The position numbers were made by a program, and so were the translations under genes. From contig NC_090942.1 in assembly GCF_040807025.1 (NCBI RefSeq), forward strand, positions 43,416,911 through 43,480,910: DNA of 64,000 nucleotides, in the 5' to 3' direction. This document shows, piece by piece, positions 50,965 through 64,000 of the stretch (position 1 is its first letter; each line of letters begins with the position of its first letter). This stretch comes from Struthio camelus (lineage: Eukaryota > Chordata > Aves > Struthioniformes > Struthionidae). The notes beneath the pieces are model-generated. The model was not told the DNA's origin and did not search any database. It worked only from the letters and a program-made list of their open reading frames with translations.

Positions 50965-52500
50965 GCTTTCTTCTTTTTTCTTAGCAATAATGGTACTACT
51001 AATAGTGTGAGGAGCTAGGACAAAAATCACATAAGAACTTGGGAAAGACTCTAAAGGAGAGACAGAAATCTGTCCAATGGTTATCCATTCTTATGATTGG
51101 ATAAGATGTGTCACTTTTCCTGTTCAGAGATTAGGGGAGAATGAATATATGTCCAGTGACTTGGAGGCGGATGTTAGTGGAAGGGAACAGAACTAGAGCT
51201 GATCAAATACATGTGAGAATTTAAATAAAAACTTACCTGCTTTTTGCGCCTCACCCCAAATTATCAAAATTTATATTTTTCACAGATTCCAAATAAAGAG
51301 AAGGAGGGAGCACTCCTTTTCATCCTTCTAGTTGACCTCTGCATGCACTTTTAACCCCTCCAAACCAACCCCAAGGTTTATAATTATAGCGGTCAAGTCA
51401 ACCTGAACTACGACCAGCCAAGCAACGTGATAAGCAAAAGAATAGATCCCATCTTTGGAGGCTTAAATTTCAGCTGCTTAGCAGGTACAACTTGCAATTG
51501 ATTAGAGACACAAAAAAACTCATCATTACTCTGCTGATGAGCAAAAATAAATTAGGTCCAATGTTGCTGGTACAGAAACACATTGTAAATGACGTTCCCT
51601 GGACCACTAGCCTTTCCTGCAGCAGGTACCCTCAGAGAGGGAGCCACTCAACGTTATTTTTGCATTTCCTGGTGCAGGAGTGCCTCTCTTCTCCCCTCTT
51701 CTCCCCAGAGCAACGTGGCCCTTTGGGAGAGGGTGTTCATGCCCTGAAAACCTCTCACCCCAATACCACAGAGAAGTCTGAAGGTCAATCTGGACTGAAT
51801 TCCCTCCCAGGCGCTTCAGGGAGACAGTGAAAGGACTGAGCTCGAGGCAAGGCATAATTTGTTTTTTAGGAGCAGGAGAAGATGAGGTGCCCTTATTTTG
51901 AATTTAGTTACTATTCAGAATGGACTTTTAATTTGATTTAATTTAAGCAGAGTTCAGAAAGCCAAGCTCCTAACTATCTTAAATAATTCCGATTTGAACT
52001 CAATAGCTCATGACAGAAAGAGGGATGGCGGGAAAGAAGCAGGGTACCCAGTTTTGCTCCAATGAGCATCCTTTCAGGGAAAGGACAAGAGGGTCAGAAT
52101 CTTTCTATGAATATTACTGAAATCATGGCAGCATAGGAGAGCTAAAAAATAAGGATTTGCAGTAGTGCTGTGCAAGAAAAAACCTGGAGCAGCTGAAATA
52201 AAATGGCTGCTCTAGTCTCTAAAGTCAGTAGAATAGGGATATCATCACACTGAACAGATCATTCCTCTTAACTCTTATAGGACACTGCTTCTGCATGCAT
52301 ATACGTGGGGGAACCCCAAGATTTATCTCTGAGACAAGGACGCTCACCCATGTTTCTTCAATCCTCTTTTATTCCCTGTCAATGGAACTGTATAAAGCTC
52401 TGTATAAAGCATGATCAGCCACAATTACAAGTTTTCTGAATGTTAAGTTCAGGGAAATTTCCTAGACTTCCAGGTTTTGTTTGTGTTCCTTTTTCTACAG

Positions 52501-52598
52501 CTGCATATCCTCAAGGGAAAGCACTTCCACTGCTGGGATCCATGCTGCAAGTGCCTTGCACAAGTGATCCTTTCTTATAAGAGGAAATTTTAGCAAGG
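52501..52598 (+). other. Exon-like segment with strong splice signals (candidate non-coding exon)
   Basis: A long T-rich tract ending in TTTTTCTACAG is followed by 98 bp and then a consensus AAG/GTGAGT donor. All three frames are closed within the segment; the longest reads LHILKGKHFHCWDPCCKCLA before a stop. This fits a non-coding exon or the relic of a coding one. No partner exon could be identified. Confidence 0.3.
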
Positions 52599-54672
52599 TG
52601 AGTTGGATTAATAAAAGTTCCCTGCAGAAGCAACAAATAGCCCTAAGCAGTAAAGATATTTGCCTTTCATTCCACTCAAGTTTAGAGTTTCTAAAGCTGT
52701 ACTAGTCTTTAAAGCTATGTAACGTACAGACCAAAATTTATTTGTATGGGGAAAAAACACCCACCTATCTGTGGGTTTTTTTGCAAAATATATGTAGTCA
52801 TTTTCTTTGTGTTTTTTGGGGGGGAGGGGGTAATGGAAAAATGTGTTTTCCTAGATTCATTTGAGTTTCAGACCATGCTGAATTTTGCACAGAGATAATG
52901 TGTGGGTAGAATGGATTTTTAGCAGTCGAGCACCTTGTTTGGTTAAGGTTTTTCCACCTTAGCACCATTTAGCAACAATATTTTCAGGTGAGAGACACTG
53001 AGGAGAGGGAAAAATTAGCTATGTGAAAATATGCTATGCCATGGCTTAGATGCAATATTAATGTGAATTATTTTAAATCTTCATTTGCAGGACCCCAAAC
53101 ACTAAGGAAATAATCCAGCCTGTTTTAGCTTGCTTTTCTAAGAATTACAAGCTAATGCTCTTTGGCTCTTGGTCTGCCTGCCTACCCGTCTGTCTCCTGT
53201 GTGTGCCATTCCTCCCACCCTGCACGTTGTCGTAAGCCAGTGGTGGATTGCAGCTGAAGCTGAGAGAAAAGTAGGGAGCTTACAAGTAACACAGGTCCTG
53301 CCAGCTGTATAAATTAGGCACATGGGGAGACAAGCAAAACCGTAGAAATTGCCCAATATAGACAGTCGGAGAAACTGCAAGCCTGCAGATCCACCTCCCT
53401 CACATCACATAGCAAAACACTCCAGGTAGAAGAGAGAGCTTAGCAATGACTCAGTTTTAACACAACTTTCCATGCAATCTCACAATCACAGTGAGTCCAT
53501 GGGAAACCAGCTTCCTGAGCTCAATGCTGAACAGTACTTGTTTATGTATCTTACTTCAAATTGCCACATCGTAAGAAAAGATGTAGTGGATGGGGCTGAT
53601 AGTGTAACTGTGAACTATTCGTGACAATGATAGATATCAGTATTTTGTTCCGAATTTCTTCCCTGTCTCCTACTCTCTTCTTTTTCTCCCGGCCTCTCTC
53701 CCTCCTTCTCTGCTGAGCATGCACACACTTACTCACACGCACAACCACTAGAGAAAGGTTTTGGCAAGATTTAGTCATGGGGTCTAAAGGCAGAGATGTA
53801 ACAGTCAGAGCCTTTGCAGGGAGAAAGACTGAGTGGGTATTTCAGCAGTGGGCTGGCACTCAAATAATCTAGATTTAGTTATGAATTCTGCATGGCCCCC
53901 ATCCTTCTCCTTGTCTCTATAATGGGGATAATTAAGTTTCCTTTCTTCCAGCTTGTCTTCATGTAGACTGTAACGGCTGAGGCGTCTCAGTCTCGGTATG
54001 CCTAGCAGAGGTCTCGCACGAACATCGGCAAAAATCCTCTTTGGCTGAGAGGACGAGGAAGGTGGATCACATCATCTCAGCCGAGGACTCCCAGGGTGGA
54101 AGCGACCTGGGTCTGCAGTCCTTCTCCAGACTCAGGCTCAAGGGAAGCCCCAGCAGAAGGAGGACCCCCAGATAAGAGCCCGTCTCTTTTCCCCAGGTGC
54201 AGGCATCATACGCCTCTTCTTTCCTGTCCTAGTACAAGAGCTGCAACACTCTGACATGTTGCGTGCTGTTGCTATAAGTTATTACTTATTATAAGCAAGC
54301 AAAACACCTTAAAAAATGATGATTAATTGTCTTGCTTGTTGGCCTCATTGCATTCATGACAAATGACTAAGGTCAAATGATACATAAAAATCCCATAATT
54401 CCAACTTTGAGCACCCAGCCCTTGTGGCAACTGTGGAGATCATTCTGCCCCTGTTCCCTTTTAGACTACTCTTTGTATATACACTCTCAGACAGGAGAAA
54501 AAATTTTTGCAGTGCCTTGATCTGTTTATTTATAACTTGCAGAACCTTTGGATGGCAGCATCCCAGCCACATCTCACAAGAAAAAAAAAGAAGCTTATAT
54601 CGAATGCTATATTTGAATTAAACAGATTTAGATTATGCTAGAATTTCTTCGCCAGTTTACTTTCTCTCCTGA

Positions 54673-54692
54673 TAAAAAAAAAAAAAAAAAAA
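54673..54692. repeat. Poly-A tract
   Basis: About 20 consecutive A. No retrocopy was recognised upstream of it. Confidence 0.9.
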
Positions 54693-55343
54693 CTTATAAA
54701 TTATTCAGTTAGTAACAATGTACTTGTCTCTCATATTTAAAATTACTCTTGAATGGAAGTTCCTACTAAAAAGGATTTAATTTTAGCATGCTGATGGGAA
54801 GCAAAGATACCAGTTTTGCATTTAGTTCTCCTCCTCGCCACCCCCATTCACATTTTCAAGGGAATTTAGAGCTCAGAAAAGGTGCCAGACTGACAGCCTT
54901 GGAAACTCCCAGTCTCCATTTATCTGCAGGCTGCTGCTGCATTCTGCACCGCTACTGTGTGTTGACTTGACTGGAAAGTTCAAGGGTGAGAGGCCACCTC
55001 ATGCTTTACAGTATTAATTTCTTGGTCTACCAAGACTGCCAAGAACAGCAAGTTGCTGCTCTTAAGTTATTCCCTTGGGCGCTAGGGGAGAAGAATGCCT
55101 TCTACACCGGCACTGCTGGGTAATTTGACTTTTCTGTAGTACATCTCAGATTAAATAAGGACCAGTTCCTCTTGCAAAACCTGTGGCCAGTGGTACCGAA
55201 GAAGCATAGCGGGCAGGAGGGCGAGAAAGTCATAATCCACCCCAAAGCTCCACCCTGAGACTGAATTTTGCTACCTGAAGTGTGACAGTGAGTTTCCAAA
55301 GCGAGAAGGTATTCAGAGCCAGGCATTTTCGCCGCGTCTTGGC

Positions 55344-55355
55344 ATTATATATAAT
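55344..55355. promoter_or_regulatory. TATA-like perfect palindrome ATTATATATAAT
   Basis: A perfect 12-bp palindrome just before a locally GC-richer segment (about 55370-55490). It could act as a TATA box in either direction, but no transcript is evident. Confidence 0.25.
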
Positions 55356-55798
55356 GTACGCTTCTCAGCAGGGCAGGGCAGTCGGTGCCAAGCTCCACGT
55401 TTCGGTGGCTAGACTGCTTCCTGCGAGCTTGTGCGGCAGCCGCTCCACGCGCCCTGCCGTGCTGCTCCCAGGTCTGCGGTGCTGACACCTGGTGTCATTA
55501 ATGACCAACCCCCCCACCCAAAAAAAAAAAAAAAGAATTTTATTTTCTTTCCAGCAGTTTTGTTTTCAGAAGGAACTGGTCGTTTCTTATTCCGCGCTTG
55601 TACAAGAATCGAGTGTGGGGCAGCTGCAGCGGGGAACGAAACGAATGCAACGAGCAACTGGTGGAGAAGCACATGCTGAGGGAAGAAAGGTTTAGAGGGA
55701 CCCGGGAATATCAGCCTGCAAATACCTGCCTGGAATATTTCACACTGTTCCAACATTTCTGCAAATAAAGAGCCAGTTCATTTTAGAAATAGTCCGTC

Positions 55799-55862
55799 TT
55801 TTCTTTCTCGCTCTTTCTTTCTTTCTTTCTCTCTTCTTTCTTTCTTTCTTTCTTCTTTTTTA
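55799..55862. repeat. (CTTT)n-rich pyrimidine microsatellite
   Basis: Imperfect CTTT/TTTC repeats over about 60 bp, purine-rich on the minus strand. Confidence 0.95.
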
Positions 55863-57873
55863 CTTAGCACACTGTAAGTGGAACCTGTGCTGCAGCTTAC
55901 TCTAATCCTTGCTCTCTTAAAAATGTATCATCTTGTTCTGTTACACTTCTGCAGTTTATGGTGTGAGAGGCAATAACACAGCTGGCAGGATGTTACCGGC
56001 GTAGCCCATGTGATGTGTCATAGCCGCTTGTCCTGACAGCAATTTCTGATATACATCTGTGGCACTGGCTGTAAACAAAATGAATTCAAGACAGACACCT
56101 TGAATGACAGACAAGGTAAACACCATGGTTCAGCAGCTTATCAAATGATATGCAGTTATTTTGTAATTTTTTTTTTTAGTGAATTTTTGTCCAATCTCTC
56201 AAACTGTTTCACTGAAGAGTAGATTGATAGATTTGGGGGTGTTTTTTTTCTTTCTTTTTGCTTTTATTTTTTTTTTCCTGAAGGTTTATTTTTTAATTTG
56301 TAGAGGCCATTCAATTTCTTAGCAGTTGTCTGGAAAAATTGTCTTTTAAAAGTTGGATGGACTTTGAAAGTTGGCTGGACAAAATGCTAGACCGTAAATA
56401 GTTAGGAGACAGAAGATGAGACAAAAGATTCTTCCACAACCAATGAATTTCCATGAAACCTAAATGTAAACTGCTATTAAGAGAAATTAATGTTCACAGT
56501 GCTCTCTCTAACTACAAATTTGACTCTCATTTGGATATTTTGGGGCAGTGCCTGTGGATGCTACACACAAAAACGCAATATGCAAAAGTGAATATGAAAG
56601 GAATAGAAGATCACAGTCTGGTTTCACTGGTAAATATGATCAGAGTGCTCATTTTAGCTTAGAATTTAAGTGTCTTAATTTTTCAGAAATTACTTCTATC
56701 CCATGAGGAAAAAATACATTTTGACATATCAGGAACAAGCAAGAGTATTGCCATTTTGGGCAGCAGCACAGTGGGCATAGAAAACCTTAGAGGGGAGGCT
56801 GTTTTAACAACTAGTATAACCTTGCAAGCAAGCAAATATGAAAGGGAAAGTGTAATAAGCTCAGGAATGAAAACAATTTATGAACTAAAAGCCTTTTTAT
56901 GAAAATGTTTGTACATGGAACCCATTACTCACGGACATGAATTCTGAAAAATCTCCTTTTCCTTGCTATTATAACCTTCTGGCAGGCTAACTCTTACCTT
57001 CGCGTTCAGTATTACAGCCTTCATCTCACACAGGGGAAGAGTCTGAGCCCGTTTAGACCCCAAAAAACTGCAGATAACTCCAGTGTTACCAATAGAATTA
57101 CTCTGCATTTCCCCAGGGCAAAAAAGAAAAAAAAGTATTTTAGTCCTTATAGCTAAATGTTTTATTTTTGACTCATTCCATGTATAGACAAGGCAGCCAG
57201 GTGTCACAGCACTCTCTCAGGCACGTTGTCTTTACTCCCAAGAGCTGGGCCTGACCTGCGAAACCAGGATCCTGACCCACCAATCCTCCCTTGCTCCTAC
57301 CTCCAGTAGCCTACCAGCCTCACCCCAGACTTGGTCTTGCCTCCTTTTTTCTGAGCTATCTTGAAGCGCACACTTCTACTGCAGCTTTGTTGTATGAAGC
57401 ATCCCAAGCTCATTATACATTTCTCTGTGTCATTATATAGTTAAGATGCAGACCTACACCAAACAAACTAAGCTTTAGTTCATTTCGTGATCTCTTTCTT
57501 TCCAGAATTTGCTCTTGCCTCCATGTCTCTTTGCCTGGCAGTGTATGAAAACACAAGATATACCAGGTCTTCCTACAAACGTCTCAGAGGGCATCGCAGT
57601 GGCTCAGATGGTAAACATGGCCTCTAGCTTCATATTGATAAAGCAAAATAGGCCAATGATCCCTCAGTAGCTGCTTAAACTTCAAAAGCTGTTGACTCTT
57701 GGTAGCGGGTGCTTGTGATTATCCTGGATACAAAGGAAAGAGGACCTACGAGGGTGGCCAGAAGCAGAGAGGAACCTCAGGAACAAGTCATGCAAGCAGT
57801 AATTCGAGATGGCAATACTTGGCTAACGCAGACACATAGCTGTCCAGTATCAGTAGTGATCAAAGAATCTGGT

Positions 57874-57886
57874 GGGGGGGGGGGGG
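57874..57886. repeat. Poly-G tract
   Basis: Thirteen consecutive G, preceded by GGT. Confidence 0.95.
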
Positions 57887-60800
57887 TTGTAATACCAGCC
57901 CCATGTTTACCAACAGGACAGAAACTCAGCAAGGTGAAGTGATCAGTCCAGAGTTACCCAGGAAGCTATTGGCATTACTGGGAAAAGCACCCTGGTCTCT
58001 GCATCCCCATCTGAAGCTCTCTCCAGTTCTTCCATAGCGCTGCAGTGGTTGGTGCCCTGAAGTCCTGGTGAGACACCCTGCAGGAGAGGAAGGAGCTTCA
58101 CCCATGACAGGCTCTGTGTGCTCGGCTGAGGACGGGGTGAGGGCTGTTCCCGGCTGCATATTGTATCTCGTTTTTACAAACGCATTCGGAAAAACTAGTG
58201 CTTTGCCTGCTAAAGTGCTTTTCCTTTGATTCTGACCCAGATCTTTCCAAACCGCCTCAGCTGCAAAGCAAAGTGGAATGTAACAAACCCCAGCCAGCTC
58301 GCCCTGGCTTCCAGCGTGCTCTTCCTTCTGCACAGCCACTGAGGGGTAGCCGAGGCGGGCAGCCTCCAGCACAGGGGCTGCAGATTTCTCTTGTTGCACT
58401 GCTGGCAGCGCGTTTCTGCATATTTACAGTGGCAGATAGTGAAAGAGATTTTCCAAAAAGTGCTACATTCTTTAATATAGGAACTTGCACTTGTGCATTA
58501 CTTTATTGTGAGCTTCCCTTGTGTAGGGTGTCCTCGCTAAAATCCAGTGATACATTCTGGTTCAAAGATTCACAGTGGGGCCCTGGTTGAAGACAAAGGT
58601 TCATATTCAAACTATTGTGCGTTGTAAGAATATGACTTCAGAAGCTCAACAAAATAAGCGGAGTGGAGGATGCTGGTGGCCTTACCCAAGGACTGACCTC
58701 CCCAGCAGTGTGTGAGGCAAGGACTCGCACAAGGAGAAGACTGCAGAGAGACACCAGGTGAAATCCTAGCCTGGCTAAAGTAGATGGGAGTTCTGATCAG
58801 CAGTTTTCCACTTCAGTTTGTGTAATTTCAGTGTGGAGGTGGAAGAAGCATTTCATTACCCTTTCAGACGTTGTAGCCAAACAGTTAGCAATGTCTAGTA
58901 ATAAAAGCAGGACTTTGAGGACAGGACAAAAAGGTGCTGTTTCCAGTTCTGCTCCAGACTGGTTGCACAAGCCTGACAAAAACTTAGCATCCAGCCTCTC
59001 AGAGGCTGACCCAGAGAGGGAGAAACGCAGAGATGGAGCTTGGGAGAGGCAGCTGTGAAGAGTGAGACTGAGGCAAGAGGTTGGTCTGAGAAGAGACGAT
59101 GGGCGGTGGGGTGATGGGTTTCTGCAAAGGTGAAGCAAGCACGTGGCTGTGTGTGGAGCTTAGCCAACCTACAGCTGGTCCAGGCAGACAGAAGGATGGG
59201 AGGGAAGGAGGGGAGGTGTAATTTCCTCCCCTAACCCAGCAAAAACTGTGCCCACTTTTAGCTGCAAAGCCCTGCCAAGTATGGAGAGCCCCTCCATGGC
59301 TGGTGACACATATATGGGCTTATGAAAAGGATTATTCTATTATTATTTTGCAACATTCCCAAGAGTAATATCAAAGGAAGGACCCCATGCTCCACTGCAG
59401 ATACAAGGTCATGTGGTTCTTGAATAAACAGTGTGATTTTTTTTTCTCTCTCAATTACAAGAAGATGTGCAGTGAAAATCATTTGCATCTACTCCTAGGG
59501 TAAGACTGGAAGTGCTGAAGTAACCCCCCAATTTCTATAAAACCATAGTAAAATCATATTCCTCACCTGGTCACAACAACATTGAAGGGAAAGGAAGAGC
59601 ATAGTTCTGCCCCCGCTGAACACCAGAGAATCAGGAGATGCTTGCTGAAGTAATGTTTTCTAGTGGTTGTTATACTCTCAGAATGGGGGGAAAATCCAAA
59701 GAAAAATATTAAAAGAGGCTGAATAGAAATGCAGCTATTTCCATTTCACTAACCGTGATGAATTTTGAAAAGATGTTTCATCTTCATAGCAAGACTAAAT
59801 TACAGACAGGATGACAGATTGATTCTGGGCTGAGTACAAGGCTGCAAATCATTTAAATGGCTCTGCTAACATCAGACTGCAGGGTTGGTAACAGTTTAGA
59901 AATTTAGAAACATTTCCATCCAAACACCATTTATTGATTAGTTTACATAAAACCATAGTTTGATGAAATGCCTTTTCTCCATCGACGGTCTGCATGTGAT
60001 TCGTTCATTGATGCTGAAATTTGCTTAAGCAAATAAAATCCTCCAGAGCTCACTCTCGTCTTGTGGCTGCTCTGCTTCCCTTTCCTGTGATCCGTCCAGC
60101 TGTGATTAGCGCTTCGCAGGCTCTCTGACCTGATCTCTTGGTCCCCTGCCTGGACCATGCAAGAATCTTCTGTTCCACCCTGGGAAATAAAGCTGTGCTG
60201 GGCCATATAATGAACACACAAGCCCATCTTAACACATCAGTCATAACACGTAACACGTTAAGTTACATGACAGAGGCCATCATATGAGGAGGTGGCTGGG
60301 GAAGGGGCCTTCTTGCCGAGCTCGTTTGCGCATGAGGCCCCACTGTACCATTATGGTCCCACAGCCAGCTGGGTCTGGCGCGTGAGGCGGTGGCTTGGGA
60401 AAAGAAACCCAAAGATAGCACATACTTCTAACTGCACAGGACTGGGAGTTGAGAGACAATTATTAGCATCCAAAATAGAGAGTTTGGTCTTCCTCACCCC
60501 AGCCTTAACCCTTCCTTTGGGAAAGGCCCTGTGGTCGTGTCTTTCTATCACTCCCACCAGCAGCTTGCTTCTCTCTGCCCTTCTTTCTGCTGTTTTTTTC
60601 TTACTCACATCAAGGCCTTGAAATTAGCTCATTTTGCTATTTATCCCAAAGCTCCCACAGCTGTAGCACCTGAACAATTCCTGATCTTCACAAAGACCTA
60701 CCCACATAGCACTTTTGGGAGGTCAGAAACATCCCATGCCCCATAATGCCCCAAACCTCTGTGGGGACGCAGGAGGATGAATCCCAGGCAAGTGCCAAAG

Positions 60801-62079
60801 TAACACCGTAGGAAACCAGCCAGACCTTCTTCTGCAGGTCCTCATCTCTCCTACTGAAATATGAGGCAATTTTGAATTTCTTCTCTGTACTGAGATGACA
60901 TGGTGATATTCCCCCAGAGAACATAGAAGGAAAGAAGATGCCTACCTCCCATCTCCAAAAAATGTAGCTAGAAAGAGGCCTGGTGTTCCTCCCTGCCCCC
61001 ATAGGAGGGAGTCTTCCTCACCCATGCATGGGCAAAAGGAGCTGCAGGGGGTAGCAGGCTGTTTCTCAAAGAGCAGTGAAATCACAGCCCCTACTTTTAT
61101 TTGGGTAAACGCCTACTTCCTTCATGTTTATCAAAAAGCTGAAGTAATTTGCTTTGTCATCCATCGGTCAGCTATTATATTCATAATGGAAATTTCAATA
61201 CGGCACGGCAACATGCAGCGTGTATCTGAGAGCCTATTTTAATCATATCAGACAGAAGTTGATCAGTGGGCCCCAGACCTCCAGCTCAGCCATTGTTCAC
61301 CTTCAGGTTTTTTTTTTCAAATGTGGGCAATTCCAGAAGAGTTCACAGGGACAAATAAAGAAGTTGAGGTAGCATAGAAATGCCCTGGTTTTGTAGTACC
61401 AGTTTAAGAAACACAGCCGGGTGATGAAGATGCTATTTTAGGAAATCAGCTCAGCACCGTTTTCAGGTTCATAGATATTCCAGATGAAAAAGACCTATTA
61501 GGTCATTTGTTCATCTTTCCTGCCAAGAGGGGATTACTGTAGCCATTGATATCTGAATCTGTGTCTGTTTTTCCAGATGCCTACTATGCAGCAGCATAAA
61601 GATAGCGGCTGTAGATTGCTCCTTATTTGCCGCTTCTGAAACAAACCAGTGCTAACGGTGTCTGGGGAGGTCGAGGAACCAGGGAGCAGCCCACGTGCAA
61701 CTTTGGAAATGAACAGGGCAAGTCTGTGAGCCATAATTTTCAGTCCTCCTAATCAGGCTTATATATTCACAGAGAGAATGAGAAACGAGACCGAGCCAAT
61801 GGGCGACGGCTTCATGCCTCATTACCTTCCTAGTGCCTGCAAAACAAATCCGTTTTTCTAATGGCGGGACTGGATATGTTAGGCTTAATTCTTGATTTTG
61901 TTAGTCAAGCTAAATACCTGGACCTTTTAATTCTGTCCCTGCAATTTGATGAGAAGGCAACTATCTGGCCTTGACATGCCTAAATATCATTGCCTCCGGA
62001 GTATTAGCAGTGCCCGTTTGATGAATCTTAAAATGCTTTTAGGAAGCACTCAGGTACAGCTCAGATTGCAGAACTGAGC

Positions 62080-62180
62080 GCTGACGTTATTATGCAAATA
62101 CTCAGGCTGGAGGAGCCAGAAACAAGAACCTACTTGCGAGCTCATTTATACCATTATACCCCAGGAGTGACTCATCTGAG
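62080..62180. promoter_or_regulatory. Candidate enhancer-like motif cluster
   Basis: Within about 100 bp: TGACGTTA (CRE-like, near 62082), ATGCAAAT (octamer, near 62092) and GTGACTCAT (AP-1-like, near 62167). Motif co-occurrence only; conservation was not tested. Confidence 0.25.
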
Positions 62181-63944
62181 ACCACAAGAGTTAACACGGT
62201 GCGGGACCATCGGAGAGGAGAGGAGAAACGGGCTCCGGTAGCATACATTTCTTCTCTTTTGTTGCTGAGTCTCAGTTTCTTACACCATTTTTTTCTTGCT
62301 AGCAGCAAATTTCTCTTCCGGATTCCTCTGTTGTTTCCGTCGTGCAAGAAACCACCAGCTCCTGACAGAGGTCACAGGAAAACTCATTAGAAGTGTGGCC
62401 TCCTGTCATCTCCACTGAGGAACCAAATTAAATGCAGATTCACTCACTTTACATACCCCTTGTGGGTTGTAAAGTTTTATAAAAGATCTTCACGTGATGC
62501 CGCTGTTAGTCAAACACCATGGCTAGAATGCCTTAAAATACCAAACTAGAAAACTGTGAATGCATTTCTCCTTGCTGGAGCTGCAGTATTACAGATATAT
62601 ATTTGTTTACACTGTTCTCAGCACTTCCCACCTCCTGTGCTAATTCAGCGTTTCTGCAGCGCTGCCTTTGCTGCCTGTGCCCAGCTCAGAGCCAGGGCTG
62701 CCAGCGGCCGACCCCGCAGGGGCCCTCTGTCATTGCAGGGGACGTCCCAGGCAGAAAGCCTACACCACCCGTTGGATATTGGCAACTAGTACTCCCGAAC
62801 AAAGCAAAAACACAGAGATCAATCTAAATATCTTGCCCAGCAGCATCTCCGAATGGACTAGAAGAGTGCAAGCGGTTGACCAATAACTTGGATTTCTTTT
62901 TTTTCAAAAGACAAAATCTGTTTTCTTTAATGAAATATTGCTTTATATTGTCACTAGATTTATTCGGCTAACCAAGCAAACACAAAAGCGGCTAGAGCCC
63001 CTGTTTCTTCTCCAAACATGTTCACAGCTGGAATACGCAAAGCGTTAATCTCCATTTATAAGAATATTAATAAATATATTTACATTCAGCATTGCTGTGG
63101 AGTCTGAACTGTACATAATGATGATCTCTAATTAAGATGATTGATACGGGATTCGTAATCTGGGCAACAATACATTTCCATCCTCATCATAATACAAGAA
63201 GATTTCTGTAGGAAAATACCTGTCTGAGGCATTAATATGTATAACAAAAGATTGAATTTCACCATTATAATCTTGAGTTCTTTTATGTGGACTTACATTT
63301 TGCAAGGAAAGCTCATAAGATGACGCTTTTAGTGTGACCAGGCATAATTGGCCGGTGACCCTTTAAGGACTCAGATACTTTTAAACTACAGTTTGGAAAA
63401 CAAAACGAAACAAAACAAAAAACAGAAAGCCCTCCCAACTTGGGTTCCCTTTTTATTATATTTGCTTTAAATAAAGCATCTGTTCTTGGATCAGCCCCTC
63501 ACTAATGACGCTGGCACAGTGTGTGAGAGGGCCAACTAAATCTGGTAGGCAAGTTTGTGAGGGTTTGTTGGTGCAGCAGGTGACCAGGTGGAGGAATCGG
63601 ATGACCTGGCGGGGTCTGAAGCAGCAGAAATGGAGCTGCACTCAGCAGAGCGAGTTGCAGGGCCTGGTACCGAAGGACTAATGGAAGGATAAACTGGGAG
63701 CTCATCAGTGGAAACTGCAGAGGAGGAGAAACACTTGATACAGCAGCCAAACTCAGGGTCACTATGTGCTGGCACTATGATGAATGCAGATGATCGCAGG
63801 AGAGAGATTTCCAGAGGAGACAGGGACATATCAGACAATGATGATCATGAGGTAATATAATAGTTTGATACTATAATTATTAATATTTTAAATACTGCAG
63901 ATTATCAATACATCTGGACTGAAAATAAAAGGGATGTCCCTAAC

Positions 63945-63960
63945 CCTCGGTGCGCCGAGG
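63945..63960. other. Perfect 6-bp stem hairpin, CpG-rich, near the right edge
   Basis: CCTCGG-TGCG-CCGAGG. It begins a CpG-richer stretch that continues off the window and may be the edge of a repeat or another CpG-rich region. Confidence 0.5.
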
Positions 63961-64000
63961 TGCTGGTGCACCCCTCCGAAGGCGTAGCAGAGGAAACCTC

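Larger units (their letters stand above)
50965..55798. other. Intergenic sequence, no gene recognised
   Basis: Contains the exon-like segment at 52501-52598, an A run at 54673-54692 and a TATA-like palindrome at 55344-55355, listed separately. No protein-coding evidence. Confidence 0.55.
55863..63944. other. Intergenic sequence, no gene recognised
   Basis: Contains a T-rich stretch near 56165-56280, a 13-G run at 57874-57886 and a candidate regulatory cluster near 62080-62180. Open frames such as 58198-58590 have no recognisable domain or splice context. Confidence 0.55.

Noticed and set aside
52501..52598. Reading the orphan exon as a LIM zinc-finger coding exon
   Set aside because: The Cys/His spacing does not fit the LIM consensus and the frame ends in a stop before the donor.
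58198..58590. 130-aa plus-strand frame
   Set aside because: No recognisable domain, overlapped by antisense open frames, and no splice or promoter context.

Overview
The window looks like nuclear DNA of an amniote, most likely a bird. The reasons are CR1 retrotransposons with avian-type 3' ends, including two nearly identical copies, a compact vertebrate gene with GT-AG introns, and a CpG-island promoter. A crocodilian or turtle cannot be excluded from the sequence alone. No bacterial, phage or CRISPR content is visible.

One protein-coding gene is present: NAP1L1, a histone H2A-H2B chaperone, on the minus strand. The coding sequence is complete (133-15516, 14 coding exons, 393 codons plus stop). 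Every exon join was read by eye: all introns are GT-AG and the reading phases agree across all joins. A non-coding first exon lies at about 31405-31473, inside a CpG island (about 30650-32060). Its promoter has a TATA-like box 30 bp upstream of a C followed by five T, the layout of a TOP (5' terminal oligopyrimidine) mRNA. The 3' UTR runs off the left edge.

Intron 1 (15535-31404) holds a 114-bp tandem duplication, an old minus-strand CR1/L3-type LINE remnant (about 18030-19010), a young 5'-truncated CR1 (21446-22083) and a perfect 11-bp minisatellite of exactly 58 units (29316-29953). Its plus strand spells TACTAAC 57 times.

Right of the CpG island the window appears intergenic. The main object is a CR1 cluster at 38608-43733: an old, decayed, nearly full-length CR1 with esterase-like ORF1, endonuclease and reverse-transcriptase remnants, apparently interrupted by a young CR1 3' fragment (38872-39838). 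From 43734 to 64000 I see microsatellites, a few exon-like segments with good splice signals but no open frame, one TATA-like palindrome and some candidate regulatory motif clusters. I found no convincing second gene. The most interesting items are the 58-unit TACTAAC array, the TOP/TATA promoter of NAP1L1, the nested CR1 cluster and the orphan exon-like segment at 52501-52598.
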